From positions 8,759,411 to 8,823,410 of the forward strand of contig OU862913.1 of assembly GCA_917880885.1 (NCBI GenBank): a DNA stretch of 64,000 nt, given 5' to 3'. Positions within the stretch are counted from its first letter, which is position 1; each line of letters begins with the position of its first letter. The position numbers and the translations under genes were made by a program. A model generated the notes under the pieces. That model ran no database searches. It saw only the letters and a list, made by a program, of their open reading frames with translations, and was not told the origin of the DNA. This document shows positions 44,247-56,467 of the stretch, one piece after another. The DNA comes from Limnephilus marmoratus. Its lineage: Eukaryota > Arthropoda > Insecta > Trichoptera > Limnephilidae.

Positions 44247-45369
44247 TTACCCCCATGGCCAAGAGAATTTTTGCAAAAAATTCCACTACGCCACCTGGCG
44301 TCAGAAATCCTGAAGAGCGAAGGTACCGCTGCCACCAAGAATTCCAAAGTGCTTAACCACTCGAACGATCGCGCGTCAAAAAACTTTTTTCTCCGATTGC
44401 TCGCGGTTTTTTGGCGACGATTTTGAATATTTTCCGCCAACATTAAAAAAATCATACCTCCGAATTTTAATATGGGGACAAAAAAACTGATTGTAGTGCT
44501 ATACAGCCAATGAATTCACCTATATTTTTCTAATTATCCTATATTTTTAGAATTGATAGGTAAATTGTTAAAAAATCTTAAACTTTATAAATGCGCGAAA
44601 TTTGTGTTTTTGTGATTTGAAATTGCCGCCAGTCGCAGTTTTAAATATCTTTATTGAATATTTTCTACGTTTTTGTGTTCTCTATGGCCTGTTTGATAAC
44701 CACAGATGCAAGAATATAATAGAAAAATATTTTTTTGTATGTTATGATCTCTTCAAAAGTTTGGTCAGAAAATGATTTTGTAAAATTTGAGTGCGTGACG
44801 TGTCAAAATTGAAATCACTGTATTATACTATTTAATAAATTTACCGCAAAAAGTAGTATTACATTAGGAAGATACATTAACTGCCTACAATTATTAATAA
44901 GAATAGTCTCCATGTTGGCTTTATTTTATTCATTTGATGAATTATACAGAGAGCCTTTTTCACAATGTCAAAATCATGGTATTACTTTTTAAATAATTGT
45001 AAATTATAACTGGAGATTTGTAACCATGTTTTTATATAACGTGCAAAACAAGGAAATAAGGCTTAAAATGAAATATATATCATAGATATAAACATTGCCA
45101 ATATTTCAGGGGGATATTTTGCAAGTTGATAAAATCCACCAATATTTGACGAAAAATCAATTCTGACAGCTACCTTAAGGTCAAGCTACATAGGGTAAAT
45201 CAGAATATGTAAAATGATGATGCTGATAAAATTGTATATATATATCAAACCTGTTGTATCAGCGTCGATCGGCAAATAAAATCTTAGTGATATTTTTTTT
45301 ATTTAAAGGTTGGAATGAAAAATAGTGGAGAGGAAAATAATTGAGGAAACAAATAATAGATTTATAAAT

Positions 45370-45400
45370 TTATTTCCGCCCTAATGGGCTTTTACATTCT
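45370..45400 (-). repeat. LINE 3'-end stem
   Basis: aatttatttccgccctaatgggcttttacatt has the same gccc..gggcttttacat terminus as other LINE ends in the window (16840-16870, 10650-10670). Confidence 0.5.
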
Positions 45401-45449
45401 TTCAATTAAAATTACACTTATTAATAACATTACAATGGTAGAGCAGCAT

Positions 45450-46088
45450 ATTTCGCACACCTAGATAAAGAATAGCACAACTCGAAATAATCCAAAATCG
45501 AGTTATTGCCATTTTCGGAATCTGCGTCAAAAACTACACAAACCACAAAGACACCTGTTTAAAAATCTCCATCAATAAAATTTTAGATGGTACTTAAGTC
45601 AGTCTTTCTGAATTACTCTACGAAAACCCCCACCAACAATAGTAACGCATCACCAGTTACGACATACCAGCTGTAGGGGAAGGTGCTGTCAATACGCACA
45701 AAGACTGGATTATTTCGACTAAGTCTTGTATTCGTGATTAATCGCAGTCAAAGTGCGTAAATATTTTGAGTTGATTTGGTATTCGTGATTGAACTTGTCT
45801 TGTTTCTCAGGCGTTCTATATTATATACGGAATCAATTTGATTTGACAAAATTATTAAACAATGATTTTGCCACAAATACTAAAATAACAGGAAATTAAT
45901 TAATAAACGCATGACACGTCAATTCGATGGTTAAGTAATTAAGCAAATAAATATCCTAGTAAAATAAAATACGATATCTTATAACAATATTTTTAATCGG
46001 TCAAATAGAAATCGAGTAAAACGTTTTTCGCTGTTCCTGAAAGAAGAGGTATTTTGAGTTGTACTACTCTTTATCTAGGTGTGCGATT
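45450..46088. mobile_element. TIR element of about 640 bp containing a LINE scrap
   Basis: tcgcacacctagataaagaatagcacaactcgaaat at 45450 is mirrored by attttgagttgtactactctttatctaggtgtgcga ending at 46088, a 36-base TIR with four mismatches. Inside, 45473-45580 reads AQLEIIQNRVIAIFGICVKN on the plus strand, a LINE reverse-transcriptase tail. It lies within the piggyBac. Confidence 0.65.
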
Positions 46089-46099
46089 TATTTAAACAT

Positions 46100-46290
46100 T
46101 GTTTACACACTTCGTCATAATAAAAATTTATTCAATTGGTTTTTCTCAGTAAATCAATACATAGTTTCATTTTGCCTCGCTCTAGAGTGATACTCTCAGT
46201 ATCGCTCTGGTGAGAGACTACCATTCAGATTTAAACATTGCTTGAAATGGCTTAGTTTTGTTAAGTGACTAGATCTAAAAAAGCCTCTAC
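46100..46290 (+). mobile_element. SINE piece (plus)
   Basis: cctcgctctagagtgatactctcagtatcgctctggtgagag..cattgcttgaaatggc is the reverse complement of the SINE body at 47905-47995 and 37250-37330. Confidence 0.6.
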
Positions 46291-46367
46291 AGAAAAAATA
46301 ACAAAATATATAACTAGGACATAAAAATAAAACAAGTTTGATTTGATATTTTCATGGCCAAAAGTAT

Positions 46368-46499
46368 TAACATGATTTGTTTTTGGGGTGTTATGCCGTG
46401 TCGCGCTACCTCATTCTATAACTAACAAACGCTGTCCAAAACGTAGGCTAAAGGAGGTACAGCGAGACGGCATAACACCTCAAAAACAAATCATGTTGA
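46368..46499. mobile_element. Short hairpin (MITE-like) element
   Basis: aacatgatttgtttttggggtgttatgccgtgtcgcgctacctc is followed 43 bases later by its near-exact inverse (gaggtacagcgagacggcataacacctcaaaaacaaatcatgttg). The arms are about 44 bases with four or five mismatches. No ORF. Confidence 0.8.
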
Positions 46500-46807
46500 T
46501 AAAACAAGTTATTTAATGTGTACAATAGCAGGAAAGAATGAGAAAACCTATGCATTTTTTAATATGTATATTTTAATGATCAGAATTGAAATATACATAT
46601 TAAATGTCCACCAAACCTTATCAGATAGAACTCGTACCTTTGGGTGCTTTGTCGTTATAACATTTTTATGAGATGTAAAAAGAAATGACTTGGTCCTGTC
46701 ATCCAGGCGCAGGCTATAGTTATTGATGTCCAAAGAAAGTTCATTAAATTTATAAATTATAATTTCACAACTAAAAACAAGAAAAGAAAAAGAAAATAAA
46801 AAAACCA

Positions 46808-49641
46808 TCAGTTATTCAATATGGAGAGTGGGGTGGTATGATATGGGACCATACAATCATTGCATAATCCCACATCACACACGTCACATTTTTTTGTAGT
46901 TCGTTTGGTAGTTTTGTTTATGGAACACCACACACAATTCAACGTTCGCCCGCTATGGACCGAGAAGTGGTTGCCTTCCAGGACAGTACGCAGAATCTTT
47001 CCTTCAACTATTTGGCCAATGGTTCTCACAGTCGGAGGCGGGTTAATTTCCCTGTGACAGAACAGCTGAAGGAGATCCCTCGCAACCTCACTCCTAAAGT
47101 TTCGATACAAAATGCGTTTATTTTCCTTGCGGAGCTTTGAACTGTACAATATATACGCATTCTGCACCTCTGAATATCTCCTTTATCCCATTGAAACGTG
47201 AGATTTCGCTGGACCAATCGAAAGAGTAACTATCAGATGGCAGAATCGAACGCATTGCCTCTATTTCTACCTGGTCTTGTCTTAGGTCTGCGGCCATATC
47301 GGGCTTACGTGCATTGTTCATACGATGATAAGGTTTTGGTGGCATGCATAGGTTATCCTCGTCAACGTCGCTCCCTTCGTCCAGATCCATTTCTAAAACA
47401 ACAGAAAACACAAATTAACTTAACATTTCTATATTACGAGTACTTACTCCCTTTGGTACAACGCTTTAAGATAATGAACTCTTGGCTCGATCAAGTTAAT
47501 CAAATATTTGAGGCGCGCAATGTCAGAATAACACAAGGGCAGGTATAAATGAGTTTGAATGAAGAAAAGAGTGTGAGTGCCAAGACCAAATTGTATGGCG
47601 GTCCATCCTCTGCCTACCCATGTAGCGAAATGGCGTTGTTAGTTAGTTAGTTAGTTTTATAACTTACGGTCTTCAAATGCCGACTGATCATGGTGAAGAG
47701 ATGCAGCATCAAATTCACCCGCTCTGTCCATGCCTGGTTCTGAAATGTATATAACACAAATTGATTTAATGTGTCTTTATTTCAATTACGGAACGCCTCT
47801 GATATGACGTTTTAAAACAATAATCTCACTGTTTCCAAACACAGACACTTCCTGGCAGAACGGCACGTCCACCCACAGCTCTCTATGGTAGCCATGCTCC
47901 AGAGTGTTCAATTCTGAATAGTGGGCTCTCACCAGAGCGATACTGAGAGTATCGCTCTAGAGCGAGGCACAATAAAACTATGTATTGATTAACTTAAATT
48001 AGCTTAATGTAGAGAAATGGCGTGAAGGTTAGTTAGTTAGTTTTATAACTTACGGTTTTCAAGTGCCCACTCATCATAATAGAGAGCTGCAGCAACGTCA
48101 CCCGTCCCCGTTCCGTCCATGCCTGGCTCTGAAATGTACAAAACATAAATTGATTTAATATGTCTATATTTCAATTACGGAACGCCTCTGGTATGATGTA
48201 TTAAAAAAAAACTCACCGTTTCCAAACTCAGACACTTCCTGGCAGAACGGCACGTCCACCCACAGCTCTCTATGGTAGCTATGCTCCAGAGAGAGATCGC
48301 CCCTCAGTTCCCCATCCCGCGATGTCCCAGGTAACGGCTCTGGAGAAGCCGCCCGCGTTGGCACAGCGGGAGCCGTTGCTTGGGTCATTGTGATAGATGG
48401 AACGTTGCACAACCACGGTGGGGGAATAGGCGATGGCAGCGTTGAAGGTGTCCCCTGTGAAAAGGGACACGCTACTCTCTCTGGAGATGGAATTCTGAAA
48501 ACATATACATAAATCATATGAATCGTTGTCATTCACTCGTGAAACAGTAAATAAAAACAATAAGAATTGGAGTAGCGCTGATTTTACTGCATGTGCATAA
48601 TGCACAGAGCGCTGATCCATCCAACTCTCACGGTGGCAGAAAGCTCTCGGGGAAAAACAATAATATTGTGTAATGCATCTAGAGACGATAACTTACTTTC
48701 GTTTAGCTTTTCTTGCAGGCGCGGTGGGGAGCAGGATCCGCGCCGCCTGCTTCTTAAATTTGCGGCTTTCTAGTTCCGCTTGGAAAGAAGCAGACAGGGC
48801 CCTAACGTCCTTTAGGGCCCTGGCGCGATCCTCCCGCACCATAACCAGATCAGGGTCACTGTTAAAATAAATTAAAATATATATGATGAGCTCAACGCAT
48901 AGCCACAGCAAAAAAAACCTTCTTAAAACACATTAAAAAATACTAACACTCCAGACCGAGCTGCCAGTGCCGCTCCACGTCCAGCTCCCACAGCCCCCCT
49001 CCCTCTGCCTCTGCCTCTGCCTCTTCCTCGTCCTCGTCCTCGTCCTCTTCCGCTCGGCATTGGTACACTTAAACACATATTTCATGTAGATTTTATATTT
49101 TGAATCAAATCATAGATTTTTATATATCTTATCATATAAAATTTTAAAAATATATATTTATACCTGGATTGCGAGACTTCTCGATTATTGGCTCTGTGGA
49201 AATTTAAAATAAGTAAATAAATTATTTAATTACAAAACGAAACGAAATAATCCCATATTAATTGTGTGATGGTAACTTTACATCAAATTTCATCTAATAA
49301 ATTTACGATCTTTTTGACATTTCTACTGAGTTATAAAATTACAAATATCTGGAGAAAAAATGACCACACCTAAATAAAATTTATAATTATCTCTTGGTAA
49401 TGAATCATTCTAATAGAAAAACACTATTTCAAATGCACAAGTGGAGTAATTACGAATTGAATTGCAAATTAAAAACTTAAAAAACCTAACCCCACCAGAA
49501 ATAATAGTTTTGTATCGAAAATATGATAAAAAAACTCTGATTTTTTATTCAAATGAGTTGAAAACACATTAATAATTGAATCACGAATACACTATTATAT
49601 ATTATGGCGTTAAAATGCAAAAACTCAATCACTTACGGCAT
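46808..49641 (-). pseudogene. piggyBac-derived multi-exon gene lacking the DDE core
   Basis: The inferred minus-strand exons, all with GT/AG and matching phases, are 49641-49637, 49193-49164, 49067-48948, 48858-48697, 48494-48217, 48128-48054, 47739-47668 and 47392 onward. The predicted product begins MPANNREVSQ, then has nine GR repeats, a basic helical segment (REDRARALKDVRALSASFQ) and a Pro-rich segment. Acidic exons follow, leading to SFDWSSEISRF, which resembles the start of a piggyBac transposase. In another frame, 47167-46808 reads VQNAYILYSS..EVARDLLQLF and the Cys-rich end CVWCSINKTTKRTTKKCDVC, the C-terminal zinc-binding domain of piggyBac transposases. The 300-400 residues between, with the catalytic Asp residues, are absent, and the two parts are out of frame. 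Confidence 0.65.
47640..48293 (-). repeat. Tandem duplication of an exon-bearing unit
   Basis: 48028-48293 and 47645-47905 share gttttataacttacgg..catgcctgg.tctgaaatgta and gaacggcacgtccacccacagctctctatggtag. Each contains one phase-1 exon (48128-48054, 47739-47668) plus the tail of the preceding exon. A SINE piece (47905-47995) sits at the junction. Confidence 0.75.
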
Positions 49642-49944
49642 TTTAAAATACGTGTAAATATATCCAATTTCTCAAACAGTTTTGCCTCGGAGGTAAAATA
49701 AACTGTCACTTTAAACCGCGAAATATTCCTTCCAGAAACACTATAGAAGCATCGATGTTGCCATGGATGAAAGACAATTTTACCAGCTTTCCAACGGAAT
49801 AAATATTGGCCAGGAACTGTTAATAATTAAATAATTTTTAATTGTTTACGAGTGGTACGTCATAAACGTCGAATTATTCGACATGGGCAATCCTAGAAGA
49901 AAACAAAACGTCGAATTATTCGACATAGTCGCTCCAGTGGTTAA

Positions 49945-52400
49945 CGAGATTTGTGGTGAATGAGTTTGAGCTTCTAGTGCCTTCCCAGCTGTGTCACTTC
50001 TCGTAATGTTCTTCCCAAATATGTAGAGATGAATTATCCTCAAGATAATGTTGTAAACCAGTAAGCCTCCCTCGATAATGCTTCAGTGAAGCAGTGAATG
50101 AAACTTCAAACTGCCCAAATAATAAGGGCTCAATCCTCTGCTTATGTCAGAGCCACAATCTGTAGGTTGATGCAAATAAGTACTGATCCCTGTAGTTGAA
50201 GAAATCCATTTGATGCAGACCAATGCTTGGGTTAAACTTCTGCCTATTCAAGAGCAACTGAAAGTAGGTTGACATAAATAACTGATGTGCCATGTTGATG
50301 TAGAATTTCCATTTGACGCAGTCCAAATGCTTGTGTTAAAACTTCTGCCTATTCAAGAGCAACTGAAGGTAGGTTGACATAAATAAATGATGTGCCATGT
50401 TGATGTAGAATTTCCATTTGACGCAGTCCAAATGCTTGTGTTAAAACTTCTGCCTATTCAAGAGCAACTGAAGGTAGGTTGACATAAATAAATGATGTGC
50501 CATGTTGATGTAGAATTTCCATTTGACGCAGTCCAAATGCTTGTGTTAAAACTTCTGCCTATTCAAGAGCAACTGAAGGTAGGTTGACATAAATAAATGA
50601 TGTGCCATGTTGATGTAGAATTTCCATTTGACGCAGTCCAAATGCTTGTGTTAAAACTTCTGCCTATTCAAGAGCAACTGAAGGTAGGTTGACATAAATA
50701 AATGATGTGCCATGTTGATGTAGAATTTCCATTTGACGCAGTCCAAATGCTTGTGTTAAAACTTCCTCGAAGAAAGTAGAAAACCACGTGAGCGAAAAAT
50801 AATTACTGAGCTATCGTTAAGAAGAAGCAATTACTACGTATTAAGGTGAAATAAAAACTTATATAAAGCAAATATTTAGATTGAGCTAAAATAATTTGAC
50901 CTAAACATGAAAAGATTTAAACAAAAGAAACTTGACTCTAAACCCACATTCCACTCAAAACTTATGGAAATATTTATCCACAATACTGTTATAATACCAT
51001 TGAAAATTTAATAACATCTAAAATCTTGACACCTATCAATAAAAATTTCAAATTGTAGAAAACCAACCCCTCAAAAGAAAATAACATAAAGTTAAGGTAA
51101 TGAAACAACCACTGACATCTGTTGAACAGCGGAGAAAGATGAATAATCCTGTCAATATTAAATGGTTGAGATCCCGGAATAAAACTCCAAGAATGAGTAA
51201 GAAAATTTAAGAATTTAAATCAGTCACACAGTTCCATTTTAAAAGACAAACATGTGCCTTCAAATGAGTTCCGAGCTCTAGAACCGACTTAAAGTCACAT
51301 GCCGTGTCAAAAAGGAACTGTGCAAGAAATGTAAAAAATTAACTGTGAAACTAAACATCTAATATTATGTACTCACTCTATAGAGATACTAATTAAATTT
51401 CCATTTAAAATGCATATATAATTAAACTTATGAAAAATTAATTGTTATTATTATTTTAATTTATTAATTGGTAATAATTATGTTACCCGAAGTAAATTTA
51501 TACATTATCGTATGTCTCCAGAACTCGTTCCTGACTATTTGAAATAAACATGCAACGGAGCTTCCTAAAACTCAAAATAGATAGTTTCTGCGAACTTCTG
51601 AGATTATGCGCAAGTATCAAAGTAAGATTGTATGACTATAAACACAAATGATCCGTAAAGTTTCTCTATGGAGAATTATTTTAATACTTTGTGTAAAATA
51701 ATCAATAAATTTAGATCTTATAAAATAAGAATACTGTTTTATCTGTATTTCTTTGAAGAATGCATCACCCGAGCTAACATTATTATAACATACATAAGTA
51801 AAGAAAACCCATTTCCTTGACTTGGAAAATTCCCATGCTGCGAAACTTCCTAAAGCTCCCAAATAGATTATTGTCAGCTTCTGAGGCTATTGATTATGTA
51901 TAATTATCACCATGAAAATACATGTGGAATTTTCCAAGGTAGAAACCGTATGTACGACACCATTCAAGTAAATAATTACTACATGTAACCATAAATTATC
52001 AACCATGTACAAAACCATGTAGTATCATTATAAACACAATTCATATTTTACAAATAGCAAGGTTTACCTACAGGGAAAGGAACCCACTAATTTTTATCAG
52101 TTCAAAGCATGAGCGTAATGGCCAATTACCCCCATGCTCTGAAGGAAAATTTTCATACAAATTACCATATTCATATACTACACTAACTATCACAAATACA
52201 AAGGACAAACAACCACAAAACAATTAACATATAGCACTCAATGTGTGGACACAAGTTTCATGTCATAGTCATGTCATCACATTGAATGTATTTTGCAAAC
52301 ATAAGGTCAAAATGCATGCAAATTTGACTAACTATCGGTACTTAAGACCGAATTAAATCCCAATACGGAAAGATTCTATTTTCTTACTGAAAGGAAATAA
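49945..52400 (-). other. Gypsy 3' non-coding region
   Basis: About 2.5 kb between the pol stop and the piggyBac insertion. There is no ORF with family character and no env-like gene. It contains the 105-bp tandem repeat (50108-50765); the rest is AT-rich. Confidence 0.6.
50108..50765. repeat. Tandem repeat, 105-bp unit, about six copies
   Basis: gatgtgccatgttgatgtag recurs at 50284, 50389, 50494 and onward with a 105-bp period. The inner units are essentially identical. The first one or two (50108-50280) are diverged. The array stops at acttcctcgaag near 50760. It lies in the 3' non-coding region of the large Gypsy element. Confidence 0.9.
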
Positions 52401-52401
52401 A

Positions 52402-55400
52402 TTAAACCGCTGACTCCTCAGCATGCTCAGACTTTAAAATGTCCTTCGCGTGGAAAATACCTAAAAGCTTCCCATCCATGTCAGCCAACTGGTATGCCAC
52501 AGGGGAAATTTTCCGCACAACCTTACTTCTAATAAATTTTGGAGCCAGTTTAGCTGAAAAGTGTTTAGAAGCATCTGAAAGAACGAAAGACCTCCGCCAC
52601 ACTACGTCGCCTTCCGCGTACTGAACCTCCCTCCGACGAAGATCATATTGACGTTTGTTGCGTTCATATGACTGTCGCAAAGCTGTGCGCACCTGTGAAA
52701 AAATATCATTTAACTCTTGCAAACCTGCAGCCCAGGAATCCCGTTCAGCAAATTTAATTTCCTCCGCGTTGAAGTCAGCTCCTATGTAGTCCTTCCCTGA
52801 CATGATGATTTCCCTGCCAAAATTGAGGAAGAAAGGAGTGTAACCAGTGACTTCGTGCACAGCAGTGTTGATCGCTAATTCTATCTCAGGTAAATAATTT
52901 GCCCACATTCTGTGGTCAGTGCCTACATATGAAGCGAGGGCAGAGACTAAAACCTTATTAACTCGCTCAACAGGATTGTTTTGAGGGTGATATCTACAGT
53001 TGTAGAAAAGGTGCCGAATGTGAAATTTGCTAACCAAAGCCTTCATGTCCCGAGATATGTACTGTGGACCATTATCTAACACAATAGTATCTGGCACTCC
53101 AAACTTGTAGAATATTTCATTTTCTAAAATACTAGCGATATTGCTACCCGTTGCCTTCCTTAGAGGGAATAGCCTAGTAAATTTGGAGAAAAAATCAGAA
53201 ACTACTAACAAGTATGTATAGCCTTTTTTGTAAGAATTCGGATACGGACCCAGCAGATCTGTGGCAATCATCTGCCAAGGACGCTGCACCAACTTGGGAT
53301 TTCCCATTAGCCCTGGCGGTAACAAATTTGTGCTTTTATACCCTAAGCAAATCTGACATTTACTAATGAACCGTTTGACATCAGCTGACATTTTAGGCCA
53401 ATAATATTTAAGTTTAATCCTATTCAAGGTTTTCATAATCCCGAAGTGAGCACACACTGGAGGAACGTGGTGTTCTAAAATAATGTTCTTTCTAACCTCC
53501 TTTGGCATAACTTCCTTCCAGTCATATGACCTGTGAAGAGCGTCCATGCTTTGGATGTGTTTAAAAATCCTATCATTTTCCACTTTCCAAGCTGAATATT
53601 TGTCCGGATTAGCTAAAATTTTCTCTCTAAGCCTGATGTACCACGAGTCGGAAGTACTAAACTTTTGCGCTAATGCATTTACTTGTAGGGGATCACGCGA
53701 TAACGCATCCGGAATGACATTGTCTTTACCCTTTCGGTGAATAATTTCAAAATTAAATTGCTGCAGTCTTACTGCCCAGCGTGCGAGCCGTCCACTGGGC
53801 GACTTTAATTGTGTTAACCACTTGAGACTATAGTGATCTGTAATTATTCTAACCGGAATAGGTGAACCCTCAATGTAACCTCTAAACTTTTCCAGAGCAA
53901 AAATCATAGCGTTTAACTCCCTCTCCGTTGTGGAGTGATTCCTCTCTTGTGCAGATAACGACCTTGAAATGAATGAAATCGGGTGCTCTATTTGATTTTC
54001 ATCAAATTGACTTAAAACTGCCCCGAGGCCTACGCTCGATGCGTCACAACTAATAGTGAAAGGCTTACTAAAGTCAGGGCATGCGAGAACCGGATCGTTA
54101 ACTAGGATATTCTTTAATTAACAAAAGCCGATTGCGCCTGTTGATTCCACGCAAACTTTTTCCCCGCGAATTCCTTCTTTGTTAAGTTGTGTAAAGGAGA
54201 CGCAATAATTGAAAAGTTATGGATAAACCTTTTGTACCACGATAGCACCCCAATGAATCTACGTAGACTCTTTTGAGACGTAGGGGTGGGAAAATCCACA
54301 ATTGCTTTTACTTTCTCGGGATCAGTGCGAAGCCCTTTACTGTCTACAATGAAACCTAAATATTTTAAAGAGTCCCTGCAGAAAACAGACTTTTCCACAT
54401 TTATAGTAAGGCCTGCGGCTTGTAATTTCTGTTTCACCTGTCTTAGAAGTTCTATATGTTCTTCAAATGAAGAGCTTATTATAATAATGTCATCCAGATA
54501 ACAGAACACTTTGCCATCAAATTGTGGCCCTAGCACCTTGTCCATTAACCTCATCATGCGGGAACTCGCTCCGTGGAGGCCAAAAGGCATGGTCACAAAG
54601 TGAAACAAGCCTCTTTTAGGGATTGTAAATGCGGTTTTCTCTTTTGAATTCTTTTCTAAAGGAATTTGAAAAAAAGCGTCATTCAAGTCTAGCGTTGTTA
54701 AATACCGAGCACCCCCCAAGCTATTCAAGATGTCAGAAATGAACGGTGTCGCGTAGGCGTCGCGTTTAGAGTTTGCGTTCAAAAGTCTACTATCAAGACA
54801 TAACCGGTACGTGCCATTCTTTTTTGGTACTAAAACAATTGGATTATTCCACGCGCTATTGCTGGGTTCAACCACTCCCAAAGCTAACAGTCTGTCTAAT
54901 TCCTTGTGTACCTGCGGAAGTAGGTGCGGTGAAATCGGATAAATGCGTTGCTTAATGGGAGAGCAATTACCTGTGTCAATGACATGCTTCTCTAAGGATG
55001 TTCTACCTAACCGATTACCCGAATAGGAAACATACTCCCGAATTACTTTATTTAAGACTGAGCGTTGCGAAATGGATAAGTTTTCTGCATTTTCTAAACC
55101 TATTACATCAGCTCTACACTGTGTTTTGACCGACTCCTTAGAAGCCATCAATTTTGATATTCTTGGACAAATATTGAAGATTTTCCAAAAATCACAGCCT
55201 AGAATAATGTTAGCATTTATCTGAGGCATAACCACAAAACTGAAAACCCTCTCTGTGTTATCAAAACGAATCGGTACCGTAATTTTATACGAACAAACAA
55301 CAGAATGACCTGTAGCCGAAACTAAAGAAAACTTAGTGTCAAGCTTGGAAAGCTTGAAACCTAAATCTAAGAATTTCCTATGAAAATTGTTACCTAAAAT

Positions 55401-55688
55401 GGAAATGTGAGAGCCCGAATCTAAAAGACCAGAAAAATTTAACCCTAAAACTTGAAAAGAAATGTGAGGACGGTTGTCCCTGTTTACCGCTCCCATCTCC
55501 TTTGAAGTATTTAAGTTTTTATAAAAATCTCTTACTACAGCCAGCCAGGAAGCCCATTCCCCGGACGTCTCCTCGGCGAGCGTCGACGTCTTAACGCCCG
55601 CTGTCTGGAACTCCGGGGTATTCAGTTTTTTGAACGGCGGCAGCCACAATCTGGAGACTTCAGTCCTGGTCTTCCGCAGCGGAAACAA
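52402..55688 (-). pseudogene. Gypsy Pol (protease, RT, RNase H, integrase), one frameshift
   Basis: Part 1 (55688-54114) overlaps gag in the -1 frame. It has the protease motif GLLDSGSHISILG and the reverse transcriptase blocks VVEPSNSAWNNPIVLVPKKN, TLDLNDAFFQIPL and catalytic YLDDIIII. Part 2 (about 54112-52402) has the RNase H block TISCDASSVGLGAVLSQ and the end of the connection domain (HRKGKDNVIPDALSR). It continues with an integrase HHCC zinc site (ending CQICLGYK) and the catalytic triad in ATDLLGPYP, LDNGPQY and NPVERVN. A single-base frame change at about 54117 separates the parts. Everything else appears intact. Confidence 0.93.
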
Positions 55689-56467
55689 TGCACGCCCCTG
55701 GAAACGTTATTAGACGGGCTAAGATTATCATGGTTCATAAAACGACGGTTATTTCTAAAATTGGGATTGACATTTCCTGAATTATTATTATTCCTACCAT
55801 TGTTCCTGTTATGTGAATTGTTATTCCTGACAAAATTTTGATTATTAGATGAAACAGTAGTAGAAGGAACCCTGTCACTGGAGCGGCTGTCCGCTAACTC
55901 AATCATTTTCCCAAGTTTTTTCAGAGTACTGATATCCGGAATTACCGATAGCGATAACTTTTGAATATATCTAGGCAACATATTACATTGTAAAATCTCC
56001 AATAATTCATCATCAGGTAATTTCGATGACAAACGATTATTTAAAATGAGAATGCGAGTAATAAAAGAGTTTAAATTCTCCTTCTGCATTTGAACGGTAG
56101 CTCTCAGTTGAGCCAACAGTCGCCTCTCGTGATCCAGAAACTCATATTCCTCTTTCAGAGCCACGACGATGTCAGACCATGATGCAAATGAGGAGCGATT
56201 TACTCTGTACCATAGGAGTGCATCACCAGAAAACAATTCAACAGCAGATGTAAAAAGTGAAACTTTACTCACATTTCGAGCTAGTGCGAGCTCTTCGATT
56301 CTCTCTATAAAATCGTGTACGCCAGCTGAGCCGTCAAAAGTAATGTTCCACTTGTGAACAGGAACCGACAAAGGGGACGAAACGGGAATCGATGCAGCTA
56401 AGTTATCACCAGGTTTCGCCATGTTGATTGTATCTGCTTTACTCCTTGTGACAATAGTATATTCCAT
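55622..56467 (-). CDS. Gypsy Gag
   Basis: 281 aa. Residues 38-190 form the retrotransposon gag core (WNITFDGSAGVHDFIERIEE, GDALLWYRVN, LAQLRATVQMQKENLNSFIT). An Asn-rich stretch follows, then a single zinc knuckle CFRCGRPGLKSPDC near the C-terminus. In that knuckle the expected His (C-X2-C-X4-H-X4-C) is Leu, so metal binding should be impaired. The pol frame overlaps the last 67 bases, shifted by -1, as is usual when Gag-Pol is made by programmed frameshifting. Gag packages the element RNA in cytoplasmic particles. Confidence 0.9.
   Translation of the reverse strand: MEYTIVTRSKADTINMAKPGDNLAASIPVSSPLSVPVHKWNITFDGSAGVHDFIERIEELALARNVSKVSLFTSAVELFSGDALLWYRVNRSSFASWSDIVVALKEEYEFLDHERRLLAQLRATVQMQKENLNSFITRILILNNRLSSKLPDDELLEILQCNMLPRYIQKLSLSVIPDISTLKKLGKMIELADSRSSDRVPSTTVSSNNQNFVRNNNSHNRNNGRNNNNSGNVNPNFRNNRRFMNHDNLSPSNNVSRGVHCFRCGRPGLKSPDCGCRRSKN

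Larger units (their letters stand above)
44357..49940 (-). mobile_element. Nested piggyBac-family element
   Basis: Flanked by TTAA at 44353-44356 and 49941-49944. The ends are CCACTCGAACGATCG (left) and, inverted, CCACTGGAGCGACTA (right). The left 400 bases match the piggyBac end at 3290-3683. Near the right end the palindrome gtcgaattattcgac occurs twice (about 49869 and 49912). The interior carries a multi-exon minus-strand gene with a piggyBac C-terminal domain but no catalytic core. It also holds SINE pieces, a TIR-bounded LINE fragment and a hairpin element. Confidence 0.85.

Noticed and set aside
44213..44455. Overlapping plus and minus ORFs at the Gypsy/piggyBac junction
   Set aside because: They span an LTR end and a transposon TIR and have no protein family character.
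44247..52400. Env-like or captured host gene in the Gypsy 3' region
   Set aside because: The coding-looking part is bounded by TTAA and piggyBac TIRs, so it is a separate nested transposon. No env signature was found.
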